Below are positions 5,803 to 6,043 of a stretch of DNA of 6,043 nucleotides, piece after piece (positions within the stretch are counted from its first letter, which is position 1; each line of letters opens with the position of its first letter). Position numbers and translations under genes: made by a program. The stretch is from DAOTTW01 sp034437615. Its GTDB lineage: Bacteria; Chloroflexota; Anaerolineae; Aggregatilineales; Phototrophicaceae. Where the stretch lies: contig DAOTTW010000453.1 in NCBI GenBank assembly GCA_034437615.1, positions 1 to 6,043 of the forward strand. Reading direction: 5' to 3'. The notes beneath the pieces are model-generated. The model did not search any database, was not told the DNA's origin, and saw only the letters and a list, made by a program, of their open reading frames with translations.

Positions 5803-6043
5803 TTAGCGCACATCATGCCATGCCGTCATAACCGCAACTTGATTGCGCTTGAACGCTAGCAAAAGTGCGTCTTGATCCACAGGGATGCTAAAGATGCGGA
5901 CACCTGTCGCATTGTAAATCGCATTGCAAATAGCGGGCGTCGTGTTGATTGACGGAATTTCACCGACGCCCTTCGCACCATACGGGCCATCTGCGGTGCG
6001 ATGCTCCACCAAACGTGACACAATTTCAGGCGTGTGCTTGATG
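5803..6043 (-). CDS. Xanthine dehydrogenase/aldehyde oxidase-type molybdenum hydroxylase, Mo-binding subunit, C-terminal end (5' part outside window)
   Basis: The last 79 residues of a molybdopterin-binding hydroxylase subunit (xanthine dehydrogenase, aldehyde oxidase or CO dehydrogenase large-subunit family) are visible. The frame stays open to the window edge, so the gene starts outside. DGPYGAKGVGEIPSINTTPA followed by ICNAIYNATGVRI is the hallmark C-terminal block. The glutamate in GVGE (codon at 5961-5959) corresponds to the catalytic base that activates the Mo-bound water (Glu1261 in bovine xanthine oxidase). PVDQDALLLAF fits the usual ending, with a tail of about 15 further residues up to the TAA at 5805-5803. 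A GTG at 6021 is in frame but is an internal valine (IVSRLVEH), not a start. The substrate cannot be decided from this fragment. The gene runs convergently with the metal ABC ATPase, with 11 bp between stop codons. Confidence 0.92.
   Translation of the reverse strand, partial: IKHTPEIVSRLVEHRTADGPYGAKGVGEIPSINTTPAICNAIYNATGVRIFSIPVDQDALLLAFKRNQVAVMTAWHDVR

Noticed and set aside
5803..6021. A short separate gene starting at the GTG at 6021
   Set aside because: The frame continues without a stop to the window edge, and the residues form the known C-terminus of a molybdenum hydroxylase, so the GTG is an internal valine.
1..6043. CRISPR array, tRNA, rRNA, insertion sequence or prophage genes
   Set aside because: No evenly spaced repeats, cloverleaf-like sequence, transposase or integrase motifs, or terminal inverted repeats with target duplications were seen.

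Overview
The window is ordinary chromosomal DNA, densely coding and at roughly 50% G+C by eye. It carries five protein-coding genes, two of them cut by the window edges. I see no mobile element, CRISPR array, tRNA or rRNA. The best lineage guess is Chloroflexota. The reasons are the fused transaldolase/glucose-6-phosphate isomerase next to zwf and the mix of a stand-alone nitrilase-family amidohydrolase with a molybdenum hydroxylase. This is an inference from gene content only: the fusion also occurs in acetic acid bacteria, some Acidobacteria and others.

Left half, minus strand (3491 down to 1): a 930-residue bifunctional transaldolase/phosphoglucose isomerase is followed 168 bp downstream by the start of zwf (glucose-6-phosphate dehydrogenase). 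Together they cover entry into the oxidative pentose phosphate pathway, the return of sugars through transaldolase, and re-isomerisation of fructose-6-P to glucose-6-P. That makes a carbon-cycling, NADPH-producing module. The spacer between them holds three inverted repeats that could end or attenuate transcription.

Middle (3492-3913): a spacer of about 420 bp separates the divergent tal-pgi and nitrilase genes. It holds an unusual two-tier inverted repeat in the tal-pgi leader and a small hairpin beside a palindromic -10-like box. I see no gene in it.

Right half: a nitrilase-superfamily hydrolase (+), a 150-bp spacer with candidate promoter/operator signals, and the ATPase of a Mn/Zn-type ABC importer (+). 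The C-terminal tail of a xanthine dehydrogenase-type molybdenum hydroxylase lies on the minus strand and faces the ATPase tail to tail, only 11 bp away. The ATPase has no permease or binding protein beside it in the window. No link between the nitrilase, the metal ATPase and the Mo-hydroxylase can be shown from sequence.

I did not find a convincing new system. The observations most worth checking are the two-tier inverted repeat upstream of tal-pgi, the dyad enclosing a perfect TATAAT upstream of the metal ATPase, and the isolation of that ATPase from its usual partners.
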